A DNA stretch of 46,766 nt from Accumulibacter sp. (GTDB lineage Bacteria > Pseudomonadota > Gammaproteobacteria > Burkholderiales > Rhodocyclaceae): contig NZ_JAMTDQ010000112.1 of assembly GCF_023806635.1 (NCBI RefSeq), positions 3,007 to 49,772 on the forward strand, written 5' to 3'. A model generated the notes under the pieces. That model was not told where the DNA came from. It worked only from the letters and a program-made list of their open reading frames with translations, and did not search any database. Positions 1 to 9,588 of this stretch are shown piece after piece. A program made the position numbers and the translations under genes. Numbering within the stretch: the first letter of the stretch is position 1; each line of letters opens with the position of its first letter.

Positions 1-510
1 CGGCTTCACGGCGGGCGGCTTCCTCGGCCGCAAGGCGCTCGGCTTCGCGGCGGGCGGCCTCCTCGGCGGCGAGGCGTTCGGCTTCGCGGCGGGCGGCCTC
101 CTCGGCGGCGAGGCGCTCGGCTTCACGGCTGGCCGCCTCCTCGGCGGCGAGGCGTTCGGCTTCGCGGCGGGCCGCCTCCTCGGCGGCGACGCGTTCGGCT
201 TCGCGGCGGGCGGCTTCCTCGGCGGCGAGTCGCTCGGCTTCACGGCGGGCGGCTTCCTCGGCCGCAAGGCGCTCGGCTTCACGGCGGGCGGCTTCCTCGG
301 CCGCAAGGCGCTCGGCTTCGCGGCGGGCGGCCTCCTCGGCGGCGAGGCGTTCGGCTTCACGGCTGTCGGCCTCCTCGGCGGCGAGGCGTTCGGCTTCACG
401 GCGGGCGGCCTCCTCGGCGGCAAGGCACTCGGCTTCGCGGCGGGCGGCCTCGTCGGCAGCCTGGCGCTCGGCTTCACGGCGAGCGCCCTCTTCTTCTGCG
501 GCAAGTCGTT
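1..510 (-). repeat. 39-bp tandem repeat, about 13 copies, coding
   Basis: Units begin at 1, 40, 79, 118, 157, 196, 235, 274, 313, 352, 391 and 430 with an exact 39-base period, and a degenerate 42-base copy starts at 469. Each plus-strand unit starts CGGCTTC. Copies differ at only a few, mostly synonymous, bases and lie in frame in the minus-strand gene. The array runs off the left edge, so total copy number is unknown. The uniform length and near identity suggest recent expansion and probable copy-number variation between strains. Confidence 0.95.
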
Positions 511-631
511 CGGCTCCCTCGCCTGTCGCCGCTGGCCTCCTCCCGGCGCGCAAGGCAACCACCAGCCGCCAGATGACGAAAGCAACGACCAAGCCGCCCA
601 AGACCAGCAACCAAGTCCCGTTCATTGACAT
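1..631 (-). CDS. Membrane-anchored Ala/Glu/Arg repeat protein, 3' end outside the window
   Basis: No named family recognised. Reading leftward from ATG at 631, preceded by GGAGG about 8 bases upstream, an open frame runs to the window edge (210 codons). The N-terminus, [20 protein letters not shown], is one hydrophobic segment followed by basic residues ([11 protein letters not shown]), so the protein is probably anchored in the inner membrane with the rest in the cytoplasm. From about residue 41 it consists of near-identical 13-residue units ([13 protein letters not shown]) encoded by the 39-bp tandem repeat. Acidic and basic residues are spaced about four apart, as in coiled coils or stable single alpha-helices; 13 is not a heptad multiple. 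A second in-frame ATG lies at 625. The C-terminus, which would carry any functional domain, is not visible. The frame is intact through every repeat, arguing for a real gene. Confidence 0.7.
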   Translation of the reverse strand, partial: MSMNGTWLLVLGGLVVAFVIWRLVVALRAGRRPAATGEGAERLAAEEEGARREAERQAADEAARREAECLAAEEAARREAERLAAEEADSREAERLAAEEAARREAERLAAEEAARREAERLAAEEAARREAERLAAEEAARREAERVAAEEAARREAERLAAEEAASREAERLAAEEAARREAERLAAEEAARREAERLAAEEAARREA

Positions 632-979
632 CGCATACCCCTCCGCATCGACCATCGGCTTCAGATACCGGAACCCTTCGGCAGTCGCCCTCGCCGGCTC
701 TGACAGATCGGCCCGCCTACACTATCCGCATGATAAAACGAATGACCGTCGTCTTGCGCAGTGGGCGTGAAGAAGGGCGTCCGTTCTCGCCGGCGACCAG
801 CGGCCCCTCGCCGGCTGACGGCAGCATGGCGGTAGGCCCGGGAAACTGAGAGAATCGCGTCCTCGAAGATGATTGGCCAGGCTTGCGGCGCGTTGCGTAC
901 ATGGTCGCGTCGCCGGAAAGCCGCCGGCGGCACGTGCTCGGGGCACCGATACTGCCGATTCGAAGTCAAGGAGGTACTG
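632..979. other. Intergenic region between the repeat protein and ribBX
   Basis: This gap of about 350 bases separates two divergent genes and should hold both promoters. Open frames across it have no recognisable product. A perfect 12-base palindrome (GCCGCCGGCGGC, 920-931) and a small stem-loop (934-946) lie shortly before the ribBX ribosome binding site. I searched by eye for the conserved FMN-riboswitch blocks expected before riboflavin genes and did not find them. A TACACT-like element near 717-722 is too weak to call as a promoter. Confidence 0.5.
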
Positions 980-2113
980 ATGGCACCACAAGGCTGTTCC
1001 GCGGATGTATCGCCGATCGAGGAGGTTATCGTCGAAATGCGCGGCGGGCGCATGGTTGTTCTGGTCGACGAGGAAGATCGCGAGAACGAAGGTGATCTGA
1101 TTCTGGCTGCGGAACACGTCACGCCGGAGGCGATCAACTTCATGGCCCGCTTTGGCCGCGGACTGATCTGCCTGACGCTCACCGAGGCACGCTGCCGCCA
1201 GCTCGGGCTGACGCAGATGACGCGCGAGAACAAGAGTCCCTACAGCACGGCCTTCACGGTCTCGATCGAAGCGGCGACCGGCGTGACCACCGGCATCTCG
1301 GCGCAGGACCGCGCGCTGACCATCCAGGCGGCGGTGGCGAGAAATGCGCGTCCGGAGGATATCGTCCAACCCGGGCACGTTTTCCCCATCATGGCCAAGA
1401 CCGGCGGGGTACTGGTGCGGGCCGGCCATACCGAGGCGGGCTGCGATCTGGCGCAGTTGGCCGGCCTCGAGCCGGCGGCAGTGATCTGCGAGATCCTCAA
1501 GGAGGACGGCAGCATGGCGAGGTTCGCTGACCTGGTCGGTTTTGCCCGTGAGCACGGCCTGAAGATCGGCACCATCGCCGACCTGATCCACTACCGCAGC
1601 CGGCACGAGACGCTGGTCGAGCGGGCGCTGTCGAAGACCGTGCAGTCGGCGCATGGCGAGTTCACCCTGCACGCCTATACCGACTGCACTTCGGACGAGG
1701 TGCACCTGGTGCTGACCAAGGGTGAGATTCATCCGGACAGGGAGACCCTGGTGCGGGTGCATGAGCCGCTGTCGGTGGTCGATTTCCTCGACCCCGGGGG
1801 GGGCCGACACAGCTTTCCGCTGAGCGTCGCGCAGGCAGCACTGGCGCGCGTCGACGCAGGTGTCATCGTCCTCCTGCATCGCCCCGAGAGCGGGCAGGAT
1901 CTGCTATCGATCCTGCGCGAACCGGCTTCCGCCCGCAAACCCGCGACACGCTGGGATCCGCGGATCTACGGCATAGGCGCACAGATCCTGCGCGACCTGG
2001 GAGTGGGCAGGATGAAACTGCTCTCGCGGCCGCGCCGTATGCCCAGCATGACGGGTTTCGGCCTCGAAGTCACGGGACACGTGGCCACGCAACAGGATCT
2101 CGAAAGTCTCTGA
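980..2113 (+). CDS. ribB: 3,4-dihydroxy-2-butanone-4-phosphate synthase with degenerate GTP cyclohydrolase II domain (RibBX type)
   Basis: Makes 3,4-dihydroxy-2-butanone 4-phosphate from ribulose 5-phosphate for riboflavin synthesis. The start at 980 follows a strong AGGAGG seven bases away; the frame stays open to 869 but that stretch looks non-coding. Residues about 11-207 form the RibB domain with the acidic loop [10 protein letters not shown] (31-40) and the [11 protein letters not shown] motif. Residues about 215-375 align with GTP cyclohydrolase II but lack the three zinc-binding cysteines and the SxRCDCG signature: the corresponding stretch reads [12 protein letters not shown]. The second domain is therefore probably not catalytic, as known for proteobacterial RibBX proteins, and a separate ribA should exist elsewhere. 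Length is 377 residues. The stop overlaps the ribH start (TGATG), indicating translational coupling. Confidence 0.93.
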   Translation: MAPQGCSADVSPIEEVIVEMRGGRMVVLVDEEDRENEGDLILAAEHVTPEAINFMARFGRGLICLTLTEARCRQLGLTQMTRENKSPYSTAFTVSIEAATGVTTGISAQDRALTIQAAVARNARPEDIVQPGHVFPIMAKTGGVLVRAGHTEAGCDLAQLAGLEPAAVICEILKEDGSMARFADLVGFAREHGLKIGTIADLIHYRSRHETLVERALSKTVQSAHGEFTLHAYTDCTSDEVHLVLTKGEIHPDRETLVRVHEPLSVVDFLDPGGGRHSFPLSVAQAALARVDAGVIVLLHRPESGQDLLSILREPASARKPATRWDPRIYGIGAQILRDLGVGRMKLLSRPRRMPSMTGFGLEVTGHVATQQDLESL

Positions 2114-2631
2114 TGGCGAACCCGAATCGTCCGACCAGCATTCGTCCGCTGACCAGCGGCCGCGAGATCCGCGAGTACGAGCCCGCACTCGACGGTGTCG
2201 GCCTCACCGTCGCCGTGGTGATGAGCCGCTTCAACCAGGACATTGGCGAAGGGCTGCTCAGCGCCTGTACCAGCGAACTGACGCGTCTCGGCGTTGCCGA
2301 GGGCGCGATCACGGTCGCGTCCGTTCCCGGAGCGCTGGAGATCCCGCTCGCCTTGCAGACGATGGCGCGAACCGCTCGCTACGATGCCCTGATCGCGCTG
2401 GGCGCGGTGATCCGTGGGGAAACCTACCACTTCGAGATCGTCGCCAATGACTCCTGTCGAGCACTGATGGAGCTTCAACTGGCCAACGAGGTACCGGTCG
2501 CAAACGGGGTCCTGACCTGCGAGGATGACGATCAGGCGCTCGCCCGAATGCACCAGAAGGGCATCGACTGCGCCCGGGCGGCCATCGAAATGGCAAATCT
2601 GCTGCGCCTGGTCCGGGAGGACACGCGATGA
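2113..2631 (+). CDS. ribH: 6,7-dimethyl-8-ribityllumazine synthase
   Basis: Condenses 5-amino-6-ribitylamino-uracil with dihydroxybutanone phosphate, the penultimate step of riboflavin synthesis, normally as a 60-subunit shell. The 172-residue product carries [15 protein letters not shown] (about 35-49), the substrate-loop motif [11 protein letters not shown] (70-80) and [13 protein letters not shown] with the likely general-base histidine at 106. An N-terminal extension of some 25 residues precedes the conserved core. The ATG shares its A with the TGA of ribBX, and the gene's end overlaps nusB by four bases (ATGA), so it sits inside a coupled operon. Confidence 0.96.
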   Translation: MANPNRPTSIRPLTSGREIREYEPALDGVGLTVAVVMSRFNQDIGEGLLSACTSELTRLGVAEGAITVASVPGALEIPLALQTMARTARYDALIALGAVIRGETYHFEIVANDSCRALMELQLANEVPVANGVLTCEDDDQALARMHQKGIDCARAAIEMANLLRLVREDTR

Positions 2632-3119
2632 CGGCAACACCATCGCCGGCGACAGGTCGCAAGACCAGGCCGCCCACCCCAAGGCGGCGTGCGCGCGAGT
2701 TCGTTCTCCAAGGACTCTATCAGTGGCAGGTCGGCGGCAGTGACGAAGCGGCAATCGAAGCCAGCCTGCGTGACAGCCAAGGCTTCGACAAGGCCGACGG
2801 CGAGTTCTTCGCCGGTCTGCTGCGCGGCGTCCTCACGCAGCGCGAAGCGCTGCAGGAACAGCTGCAGGCCTGTCTCGACCGCCCCTTCGGCGAGCTGTCG
2901 CCGGTCGAGGGCTGCGTGCTTCTTGCCGGAGCCTTCGAGCTGAAGAACCATCCGCAGACACCATACCGCGTCGTGATCAACGAATCGATCGAGCTGGCGA
3001 AGAGCTTTGGCGGCACCGACGGTCACAAGTACGTCAACGGCGTGCTCGACAAGCTGGCCATCCGCCTGCGCCCGGCCGAGGTTGCCGCCGGCCGGTCATC
3101 GGCGAGCGGGCGCCGATGA
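2628..3119 (+). CDS. nusB: Transcription antitermination factor NusB
   Basis: NusB binds boxA RNA with NusE (S10) and lets RNA polymerase read through in rRNA operons. The 163-residue all-helical product has the family features [15 protein letters not shown] near residue 24 and the C-terminal [27 protein letters not shown] block. The N-terminus has an extra basic, proline-rich stretch (about 20 residues) before the conserved arginines. ribH-nusB-thiL is a common proteobacterial order. The start overlaps the ribH stop by four bases. I see no internal disruption. Confidence 0.96.
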   Translation: MTATPSPATGRKTRPPTPRRRAREFVLQGLYQWQVGGSDEAAIEASLRDSQGFDKADGEFFAGLLRGVLTQREALQEQLQACLDRPFGELSPVEGCVLLAGAFELKNHPQTPYRVVINESIELAKSFGGTDGHKYVNGVLDKLAIRLRPAEVAAGRSSASGRR

Positions 3120-3163
3120 GTCGCCGCGCCGGTGGCACGCGATAGGCGCGACCCGGGATCAGG

Positions 3164-4117
3164 ATGGCGAACGAGTTCGAACTCATCCGGCGCCATTTCA
3201 CGCGGCCGACGCCAGCGGCATTGCTCGGACCCGGTGACGATTGCGCACTGCTCGCGCCGGCCGCGGGCACCGTTCTGGCCGTGACTACCGACATGCTGGT
3301 CGAAGGGACGCATTTCCTGCCGGACACCGACCCCTGCGCGCTCGGCTGGAAGACGCTGGCGGTCAGCCTGTCGGATCTGGCGGCCATGGGCGCACGTCCG
3401 CGCTGGGTTCTCCTCGCCGGCAGTCTCCCTGCGCCTGACGAGTCATGGATCGCGCAGTTCGCCGCGGGACTGTTCGCCTGCGCCAGCCGCCATGCCGTCG
3501 ATGTGGTCGGCGGCGACTTGACACGAGGTCCACGCAACCTGTGTCTGACGGCAATTGGCGAACTGCCGTCGGCCACTGCGCTGCGGCGTGACGGCGCCTT
3601 GCCGGGCGACGATATCTGGCTCTCGGGTCCGACGGGTCTGGCGGCACTCGGCCTCGCTCACCTGCAGGGACGGGTCCACCTCGGCGAGACCCTGCGCGGC
3701 ACCTGCCTTGCGGCATTGCAACGGCCGCTGCCGCGTGTCGAGCTCGGCCTTCGCCTGCGCGATCTGGCCCACGCGGCGATCGACGTCTCGGACGGCCTGC
3801 TCGCCGACCTGGGCCATGTCGTCGAGCAATCGCAAGCGGGTGCCGAGATCTCTCTGGATCTCCTGCCGCCGTTGCCGACCGGCGTCGAGCCGCTCCTGGC
3901 CCGCCGCTGCCAACTGGCGGGTGGTGACGACTACGAACTGCTGTTCACGGCTGCGGAGAGCAGGCGCCACGACCTCGTTGCGCTGGCTGGCGAACTGGAG
4001 TTGCCACTGTGTCGCTGTGGTCGCGTTCTGCCCGCGCCGGTCGGCGAGGTCAGGGTGGTAGACGAAAGCGGACGGGCGCTGGACTTCGGCGACAGGGGAT
4101 TCGATCACTTTGCCTAG
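3164..4117 (+). CDS. thiL: Thiamine-monophosphate kinase
   Basis: Phosphorylates thiamine monophosphate with ATP to the active cofactor thiamine diphosphate. The product is 317 residues. Family landmarks are the N-terminal FELIRRHF, the metal/ATP-binding GPGDDCALL (about 23-31), VTTDMLVEGTHF (40-51), LAAMGARPRWVL, GGDLTRGP, IDVSDGLLADLGHV and the late GGDDYELLFT. Start is ATG at 3164, 44 bases after nusB, the largest gap in this operon. The last eight bases overlap the proposed TTG start of pgpA. Length and motifs are complete. Confidence 0.96.
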   Translation: MANEFELIRRHFTRPTPAALLGPGDDCALLAPAAGTVLAVTTDMLVEGTHFLPDTDPCALGWKTLAVSLSDLAAMGARPRWVLLAGSLPAPDESWIAQFAAGLFACASRHAVDVVGGDLTRGPRNLCLTAIGELPSATALRRDGALPGDDIWLSGPTGLAALGLAHLQGRVHLGETLRGTCLAALQRPLPRVELGLRLRDLAHAAIDVSDGLLADLGHVVEQSQAGAEISLDLLPPLPTGVEPLLARRCQLAGGDDYELLFTAAESRRHDLVALAGELELPLCRCGRVLPAPVGEVRVVDESGRALDFGDRGFDHFA

Positions 4118-4595
4118 CCGGCCCTCGATCCGCTTCCTGTTCGCGCATCCTGCGCATCTGGTGGCCTGCGGCTTCGGCAGTGGCCTGTCGCCGCGCGCGC
4201 CGGGAACCGTCGGCACATTGTTCGCTTGGCTTTCCTACCCGCTCCTCGGCCAGTCGATGAACGAACAGCAGATGCTGTTCTTCCTGGCCTTCGCTTTCCT
4301 CGCTGGCGCGCTGGCCGTGCACCGGACGGGCGTCGATCTCGGCGCTGTCGACCACGGCAGTATCGTCTGGGACGAGATCGTCCCCTTCTGGCTGGTGCTG
4401 CTGTTCTGCCCCGGACACTGGCTGTGGCAGACAGCCGCCTTCTGCCTCTTCCGCTTCTTCGACATCGTCAAACCACAACCGGCGCGCTATTTTGACGAGC
4501 GCGTCAAGAACGGCTTCGGTGTGATGTGTGACGACCTGGTGGCCGCGGGCTACACGCTTCTGGTCCTGGCGATCCTGCGCTTCGCGCTGCCATGA
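4110..4595 (+). CDS. pgpA: Phosphatidylglycerophosphatase A
   Basis: Removes the terminal phosphate from phosphatidylglycerophosphate to give phosphatidylglycerol in the inner membrane. The 161-residue product begins with the typical HLVACGFGSGLSPRAPGTVG block and carries VDHGSIVWDEIVPFW and FRFFDIVKPQPARYF, plus several hydrophobic segments. The start appears to be TTG at 4110, overlapping thiL by eight bases, with a GGGG stretch about ten bases upstream. The first in-frame ATG, near 4258, would delete the conserved N-terminal motif, so it is unlikely. The 3' end overlaps pncC by four bases. Confidence 0.93.
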   Translation: MPSRPSIRFLFAHPAHLVACGFGSGLSPRAPGTVGTLFAWLSYPLLGQSMNEQQMLFFLAFAFLAGALAVHRTGVDLGAVDHGSIVWDEIVPFWLVLLFCPGHWLWQTAAFCLFRFFDIVKPQPARYFDERVKNGFGVMCDDLVAAGYTLLVLAILRFALP

Positions 4596-5104
4596 ACGAG
4601 CCCGACCAAGTGGCACTGGAAAGGCTGGCGGACGAGGTCGGAGGCCTGCTGCTGCAGGCTGGCGAGCGCCTGACGACAGCTGAATCGTGCACCGGCGGCT
4701 GGCTCAGCCAGTGCATCACAGCGGTCTCTGGCAGCTCGCGCTGGTTCGACCGCGGTTTCATCAGTTACTCGAACGAGGCGAAAACCGAGTTGCTCGGTGT
4801 CAGCGCCAGCACGCTCGCCAGCCACGGTGCGGTCAGCGAGGCAACCGCCGCCGCCATGGCACTCGGTGCACTGGCGCGCAGCCCGGCAGACTGGGCAGTC
4901 GCGATCACCGGCATAGCGGGACCCGCCGGCGGAACGGCGGCGAAGCCGGTCGGTACCGTCTGCTTCGCCTGGGCTCGGGCTGCCGACGGACAGGTAGCCA
5001 CCGTTACCCGCCATTTTCCGGGCAATCGCCGGGCAGTTCGTGCGCGGTCGGTCGAATACGCCCTGCGCGGACTCCTGCCGCGGGTTGGCCACCGCTGCGC
5101 CTGA
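4592..5104 (+). CDS. pncC: Nicotinamide-nucleotide amidohydrolase (CinA C-terminal family)
   Basis: Deamidates NMN to nicotinate mononucleotide in the pyridine-nucleotide cycle. The 170-residue protein consists only of the CinA C-terminal domain: LTTAESCTGGWLSQCIT (about 29-45) holds the catalytic serine/threonine region, followed by FISYSNEAKTELLGV, HGAVSEATAAAMA and AVAITGIAGPAGGTAAKPVGTV. The N-terminal molybdopterin-binding-like domain of full CinA is absent, as in E. coli PncC. ATGA overlap with pgpA makes it the last gene of this operon; 230 bases without a convincing gene follow. Confidence 0.94.
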   Translation: MNEPDQVALERLADEVGGLLLQAGERLTTAESCTGGWLSQCITAVSGSSRWFDRGFISYSNEAKTELLGVSASTLASHGAVSEATAAAMALGALARSPADWAVAITGIAGPAGGTAAKPVGTVCFAWARAADGQVATVTRHFPGNRRAVRARSVEYALRGLLPRVGHRCA

Positions 5105-5334
5105 GAGATCATGAAACGACGGTCGCAGGGATGCCAGGATGCGCCACATGCCAGAGTACGAGGAAGCGCGCGGTTTCATGGGTGACAGATCGGTGGACCG
5201 GCAGGCGGACGGATCGATCGGGAAACGAATCTGGTCGCGGTCGCCGCGCCTTACCCAGCGCCGCGGCGACGCTCCGCCCATTCGTCGTTCCGGAAGCGAC
5301 AGTTTCTCGGCACAGCCCTTGGCCATGTAATAAA
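5105..5334. other. Intergenic region before the fimV-like gene, with a 9-bp stem-loop
   Basis: No convincing gene. A perfect nine-base inverted repeat, GTCGCCGCG (5240-5248) with CGCGGCGAC (5262-5270), surrounds a 13-base loop; there is no T-run, so it is not a canonical intrinsic terminator. The short AT-rich stretch TAATAAAAT (5328-5336) just before the next start stands out in this GC-rich DNA, but no clear -35 partner was seen. Confidence 0.5.
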
Positions 5335-7140
5335 ATGAGGCGGTTGAACGAGCTCGACGGGTCCCCGATGCTCCCCGGAATCGCCCATTTTCGTGCGGTC
5401 GCGATGGCGGCCATCCTTCCGTCGCTGCTCGTCTGGTCTGCAGGCACCGTGCAGGGTGCCACTCTGGGCAAGATGACCGTGCTCTCGACGCTCGGCTCGC
5501 GCTTCGAGGCGGTGGTCGAGATGGCGGACGCTGGCAGCGATGGGAAAAGGATGCAGGCGGAGTGCTTCCGCCTGTCACCGACGGGCGACGGCGATCTGCC
5601 GACCCTGCGCCATGCCCGCCTGACGGTCGAGGAGAGCGCTGGCCGCCGGCACCTGCGGATCTCTTCCGAGCAGACGATCACTGAACCTCTGTTGCAGGTC
5701 AACGTGCGGGTTGGTTGTGGTGCCGAGACTGGTCGCAACTACGTACTGCTGATCGACCCTGCGAATCGCCGCGTGCAGCCGGCGACCCTCGCGCGGCCAC
5801 CGACCCGCGATCGGCAGTTGCCGGCGTCGTCCCTGGCAGCGGCGCCGCTGGCGACACCTGCCGCCGCCGAGGGCTCGCCCGGCCGCCTGGCCGGAGCGGC
5901 TGAAGCGGGGTCTGCGCGGGCACCAGCGCCGCCGCGCGAGCCTTCGCGCCGCACGACCGCCGCCGGCAGGGCCGGTGACCGCCTCCTGCTTTCGGGCGAG
6001 GACGATGTCGTGAAAGCCCTTCCGGGCGAAGAGCATCCGTTACGGCTGAGTACCCGCCTGTCGACCGAACTGCTCGGGAGGAGCAACGAAAGCCAGCGTG
6101 CCATGCTGCGCATCGAGTACCAGCTGCTGTCTGCCCTGCATACGCAGGCCGCCCAGCAGTTGGCGATCGCGCAACAGATAAGGCAGCTCGAAAGCACCCT
6201 GGAGGCCCTGCACAGGAAGAGTGCGACGCAGCCGCTGCCGTCGCCAGTTCCCGTCGCAGCGGCACCGACGAGCGCGGCCAACAGTGACAGGCCATCGCGT
6301 GCGACGCGGGAAGCGTCGCCGGCCGGATCTCCCGGCCCGCCCGCTGCGGCCGCGCGCGAAACCGACTGGTGGTTCGAGGGAAGCCTGCTTCTGGGGTTGA
6401 TCGCCGCTCTCGCCTGGTTCCTGCGCCGGCATTCGCTGGCGCCACGAGCGACCGCAGCGTCGGCAAACGCCGAGCAACCGCCGGACACGTCGGCAGACGT
6501 GTCGCGCTGGGAACTGCAGATCGCCGATGATGGCGGCGAACGGCAACGGGGTGGCGCAACGGCCACCCCCGCCGATAGCCTGCGGGCCGACGGCGACGGC
6601 CAGGAGACGACTTCCTCGCCGCTGCGCGAGAGCGACGAAGAAGTGACGGCCGTCCTCGAACTCGCCGAGATCATGCTCTCCTTCGGCCGCACCAGGGGCG
6701 CTCAGCACGCCCTCGAGGAATTCATCGCACAGCAGCCGATGGCAGCCGTGACGCCGTGGCTGAAACTGCTCGAGGTCTATCGCCAGGGCAACGAGCAAGC
6801 GGCGTTCGAGTCGCTGGCCCTGAAGCTGACGAGCCTTTTCAACGTCGCCACACCAGCCTGGCAGGCAGCCGGACAACTCAGCGCGCCGATCGTGACAGCC
6901 CGTGAGTTGGCACGGATGCCGATCGAGCAAATCCTGACACGCCTGCCGACCATAGACAGCATGACGCACATCAGGCGCGAACTGCTTCGTCTCTGGGACA
7001 CGCCGGGCTGCCCGGCCTATCTGGACAAGCTCCTGCGCGACAACCGGAAGGGCGAACGCAGGGGCTTTGAACTCGCCGCCGTACGCGAGCTGCTGATTCT
7101 GACGGACATCCAGCAGGAGCGTCCACGGCCGGCGCGTTGA
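5335..7140 (+). CDS. FimV-like envelope protein with C-terminal TPR-like region
   Basis: Likely helps polar organisation, type IV pilus assembly or twitching, by analogy with FimV. The N-terminus has a signal-like hydrophobic stretch (AVAMAAILPSLLVWSAGTVQG) followed by ATLGKMTVLSTLGSRFEAVVE, matching the FimV N-terminal domain, up to about residue 145 (NYVLLIDP). Then come a low-complexity Ala/Pro/Arg region, a predicted coiled coil (LLSALHTQAAQQLAIAQQIR), one membrane segment (SLLLGLIAALAWFLRRH, about 350-366) and a cytoplasmic tail with TPR-like helices (VLELAEIMLSFGRTRGAQHA). I see no LysM motif, which many FimV proteins have. The start is uncertain: ATG 5335 gives 601 residues, ATG 5368 gives 590; neither has a good ribosome binding site. 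The frame stays open upstream through pncC, but that is shadow sequence. Confidence 0.75.
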   Translation: MRRLNELDGSPMLPGIAHFRAVAMAAILPSLLVWSAGTVQGATLGKMTVLSTLGSRFEAVVEMADAGSDGKRMQAECFRLSPTGDGDLPTLRHARLTVEESAGRRHLRISSEQTITEPLLQVNVRVGCGAETGRNYVLLIDPANRRVQPATLARPPTRDRQLPASSLAAAPLATPAAAEGSPGRLAGAAEAGSARAPAPPREPSRRTTAAGRAGDRLLLSGEDDVVKALPGEEHPLRLSTRLSTELLGRSNESQRAMLRIEYQLLSALHTQAAQQLAIAQQIRQLESTLEALHRKSATQPLPSPVPVAAAPTSAANSDRPSRATREASPAGSPGPPAAAARETDWWFEGSLLLGLIAALAWFLRRHSLAPRATAASANAEQPPDTSADVSRWELQIADDGGERQRGGATATPADSLRADGDGQETTSSPLRESDEEVTAVLELAEIMLSFGRTRGAQHALEEFIAQQPMAAVTPWLKLLEVYRQGNEQAAFESLALKLTSLFNVATPAWQAAGQLSAPIVTARELARMPIEQILTRLPTIDSMTHIRRELLRLWDTPGCPAYLDKLLRDNRKGERRGFELAAVRELLILTDIQQERPRPAR

Positions 7141-7191
7141 CCAGCCGGACGCATGCGCCGCCACCGACGGCAACCCGGCCGACCAACTTCC

Positions 7192-7213
7192 ATACTGTAT
7201 TTGAATACAGTAT
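7192..7213 (+). promoter_or_regulatory. LexA (SOS) box upstream of recA
   Basis: A 22-base palindrome, symmetric at all but the two central bases, contains CTGT-N8-ACAG (7195-7210), the canonical proteobacterial LexA operator. It lies about 80 bases upstream of the recA ATG and overlaps a TATAGT -10-like hexamer at 7211-7216, so bound LexA would block the promoter. By established knowledge this gives DNA-damage induction through RecA-stimulated LexA self-cleavage. The lexA gene itself is not in the window. Confidence 0.93.
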
Positions 7214-7293
7214 AGTGAAGATATCGGCGGCGCCTCTGCAGCACCGTCGAACGTGGGATAATTCCTATCAAGCAAGAACAAGGACAGGCGACA

Positions 7294-8313
<1,020 letters not shown>

Positions 8314-8323
8314 GGGCCGGTTG

Positions 8324-8770
8324 ATGCCGGACGCGTTGCGCGACCGGGCCCTGCGCCTGCTGGCGCGGCGCGAACATACTCGCCACGAGTTGCTGGTCAA
8401 GCTGGCTGCCCAGGCAGAGGATCCGCAGGCGCTGTCTGCAGTACTCGATGACCTGAGCAGCAGCAACCTGCTGTCCGACCACCGTTACGCCAGCAGCCGC
8501 ATCAGGGCGCGCGCCGCACGTTTCGGCGATGCCCGTCTGGCGCATGAACTGCGGGCGAAGGGCGTTGCCGATGAGCTGGTCAGTGCGGCGCTGACCGTTG
8601 CGGAAGAAGAGCTGTCACGAGCCCGGCGTGTCTGGCTGCGGCGCTTCGGGCAGCAGCCGACGGCCGCCGGAGACACCGAGCGGGCGCGGCAGATGCGCTT
8701 CCTGGCCAGCCGGGGATTCTCTGCCGAAACCATTCGGCGCGTCCTGCGTGCCGCTCCTGACGACGAGTGA
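8324..8770 (+). CDS. recX: Regulatory protein RecX
   Basis: Modulates RecA filament extension and coprotease activity. The product is 148 residues from ATG 8324, which has GAGGG about eight bases upstream; a GTG at 8297 in the same frame overlaps recA and is less likely. The helix-rich RecX repeats are visible: [19 protein letters not shown], then [33 protein letters not shown], then [20 protein letters not shown]. It should be co-transcribed with recA and therefore SOS-induced. lptB begins 11 bases downstream. Confidence 0.94.
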   Translation: MPDALRDRALRLLARREHTRHELLVKLAAQAEDPQALSAVLDDLSSSNLLSDHRYASSRIRARAARFGDARLAHELRAKGVADELVSAALTVAEEELSRARRVWLRRFGQQPTAAGDTERARQMRFLASRGFSAETIRRVLRAAPDDE

Positions 8771-8781
8771 ACACTTCCAGA

Positions 8782-9507
8782 ATGCAGAGCACCCTGTTCG
8801 CACACATGCTGAACAAGCGCTACAAGGCGCGCACGGTCGTCCATGACGTTTCGTTCGAGGTCGCCAGCGGCGAGGTTGTCGGTCTTCTCGGCCCGAATGG
8901 CGCGGGGAAGACCACCTGCTTCTACATGGTGGTTGGTCTCGTTGCCTGCGATGGCGGCTCGGTCCGTCTCGATGAGGTCGAACTGACCCACCTGCCGATC
9001 CACAAGCGAGCCAGACTCGGCGTGTCGTACCTGCCACAGGAAGCTTCCGTCTTCCGCAAGCTGACGGTGAGCGAGAACATCCGGGCCGTCCTCGAACTGC
9101 AGCAGTGGTCGCCCATGCAGGTCGAGGAGCGTAGCGAACTCCTGCTCGAAGAACTGCACATCAGTCATCTGCGTGCGAACCCGGCGACGTCGCTCTCCGG
9201 CGGCGAGCGACGGCGGGTCGAAATCGCCCGCGCACTGGCCACCGAGCCGCGCTTCATCCTCCTCGACGAACCATTCGCCGGCGTCGACCCGATAGCCGTC
9301 CTGGACATTCAGCGCATCATCCGCTTCCTGAAGGAACGGGGGATCGGCGTTCTGATCACCGATCACAACGTTCGCGAGACGCTGGGGATCTGCGACCACG
9401 CCTACATCATCAACGAGGGGCGTGTCCTCGCCGCCGGCCGTCCGGACGAAATCATTTATAATGAAAGCGTCCGCAAGGTGTATCTGGGCGAGAACTTCCG
9501 CCTGTAA
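8782..9507 (+). CDS. lptB: Lipopolysaccharide export ATPase LptB
   Basis: ABC ATPase that, with LptF and LptG, extracts LPS from the inner membrane and pushes it along the LptC-LptA bridge. The product is 241 residues, as in E. coli. Walker A GPNGAGKT is at 37-44, the ABC signature LSGGERRR at 138-145, Walker [14 protein letters not shown] at 158-170 and the switch histidine at 195 (TDHNVRE). The ATG at 8782 aligns with known LptB N-termini; an upstream GTG at 8767 overlapping the recX stop is an alternative. Unusually, recX rather than lptA/lptC lies directly upstream, while rpoN follows as in most proteobacteria. Confidence 0.95.
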   Translation: MQSTLFAHMLNKRYKARTVVHDVSFEVASGEVVGLLGPNGAGKTTCFYMVVGLVACDGGSVRLDEVELTHLPIHKRARLGVSYLPQEASVFRKLTVSENIRAVLELQQWSPMQVEERSELLLEELHISHLRANPATSLSGGERRRVEIARALATEPRFILLDEPFAGVDPIAVLDIQRIIRFLKERGIGVLITDHNVRETLGICDHAYIINEGRVLAAGRPDEIIYNESVRKVYLGENFRL

Positions 9508-9588
9508 TCGCGACAGCCCTTCGGCGATGATTCGAGAACCAGACGGGCAGTCTGCCATGGCGACACGGTGGCCCACCCGGTTCCGCAC

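Noticed and set aside
1-510. Regular repeats resembling a CRISPR array
   Set aside because: The 39-base units are directly contiguous without spacers and encode an uninterrupted protein frame; no cas genes are near.
632-979. Possible FMN riboswitch before ribBX
   Set aside because: The gap length is suitable but none of the conserved RFN blocks could be found by eye; only a small palindrome and short stem were seen.
722-1879. Minus-strand open frame of 385 codons
   Set aside because: It overlaps ribBX in antisense and has no family resemblance.
4687-5334. N-terminal extension of the FimV-like frame back through pncC
   Set aside because: The overlapping pncC product is intact and the extension reads as Arg/His-rich shadow sequence; a signal peptide begins only after 5335.
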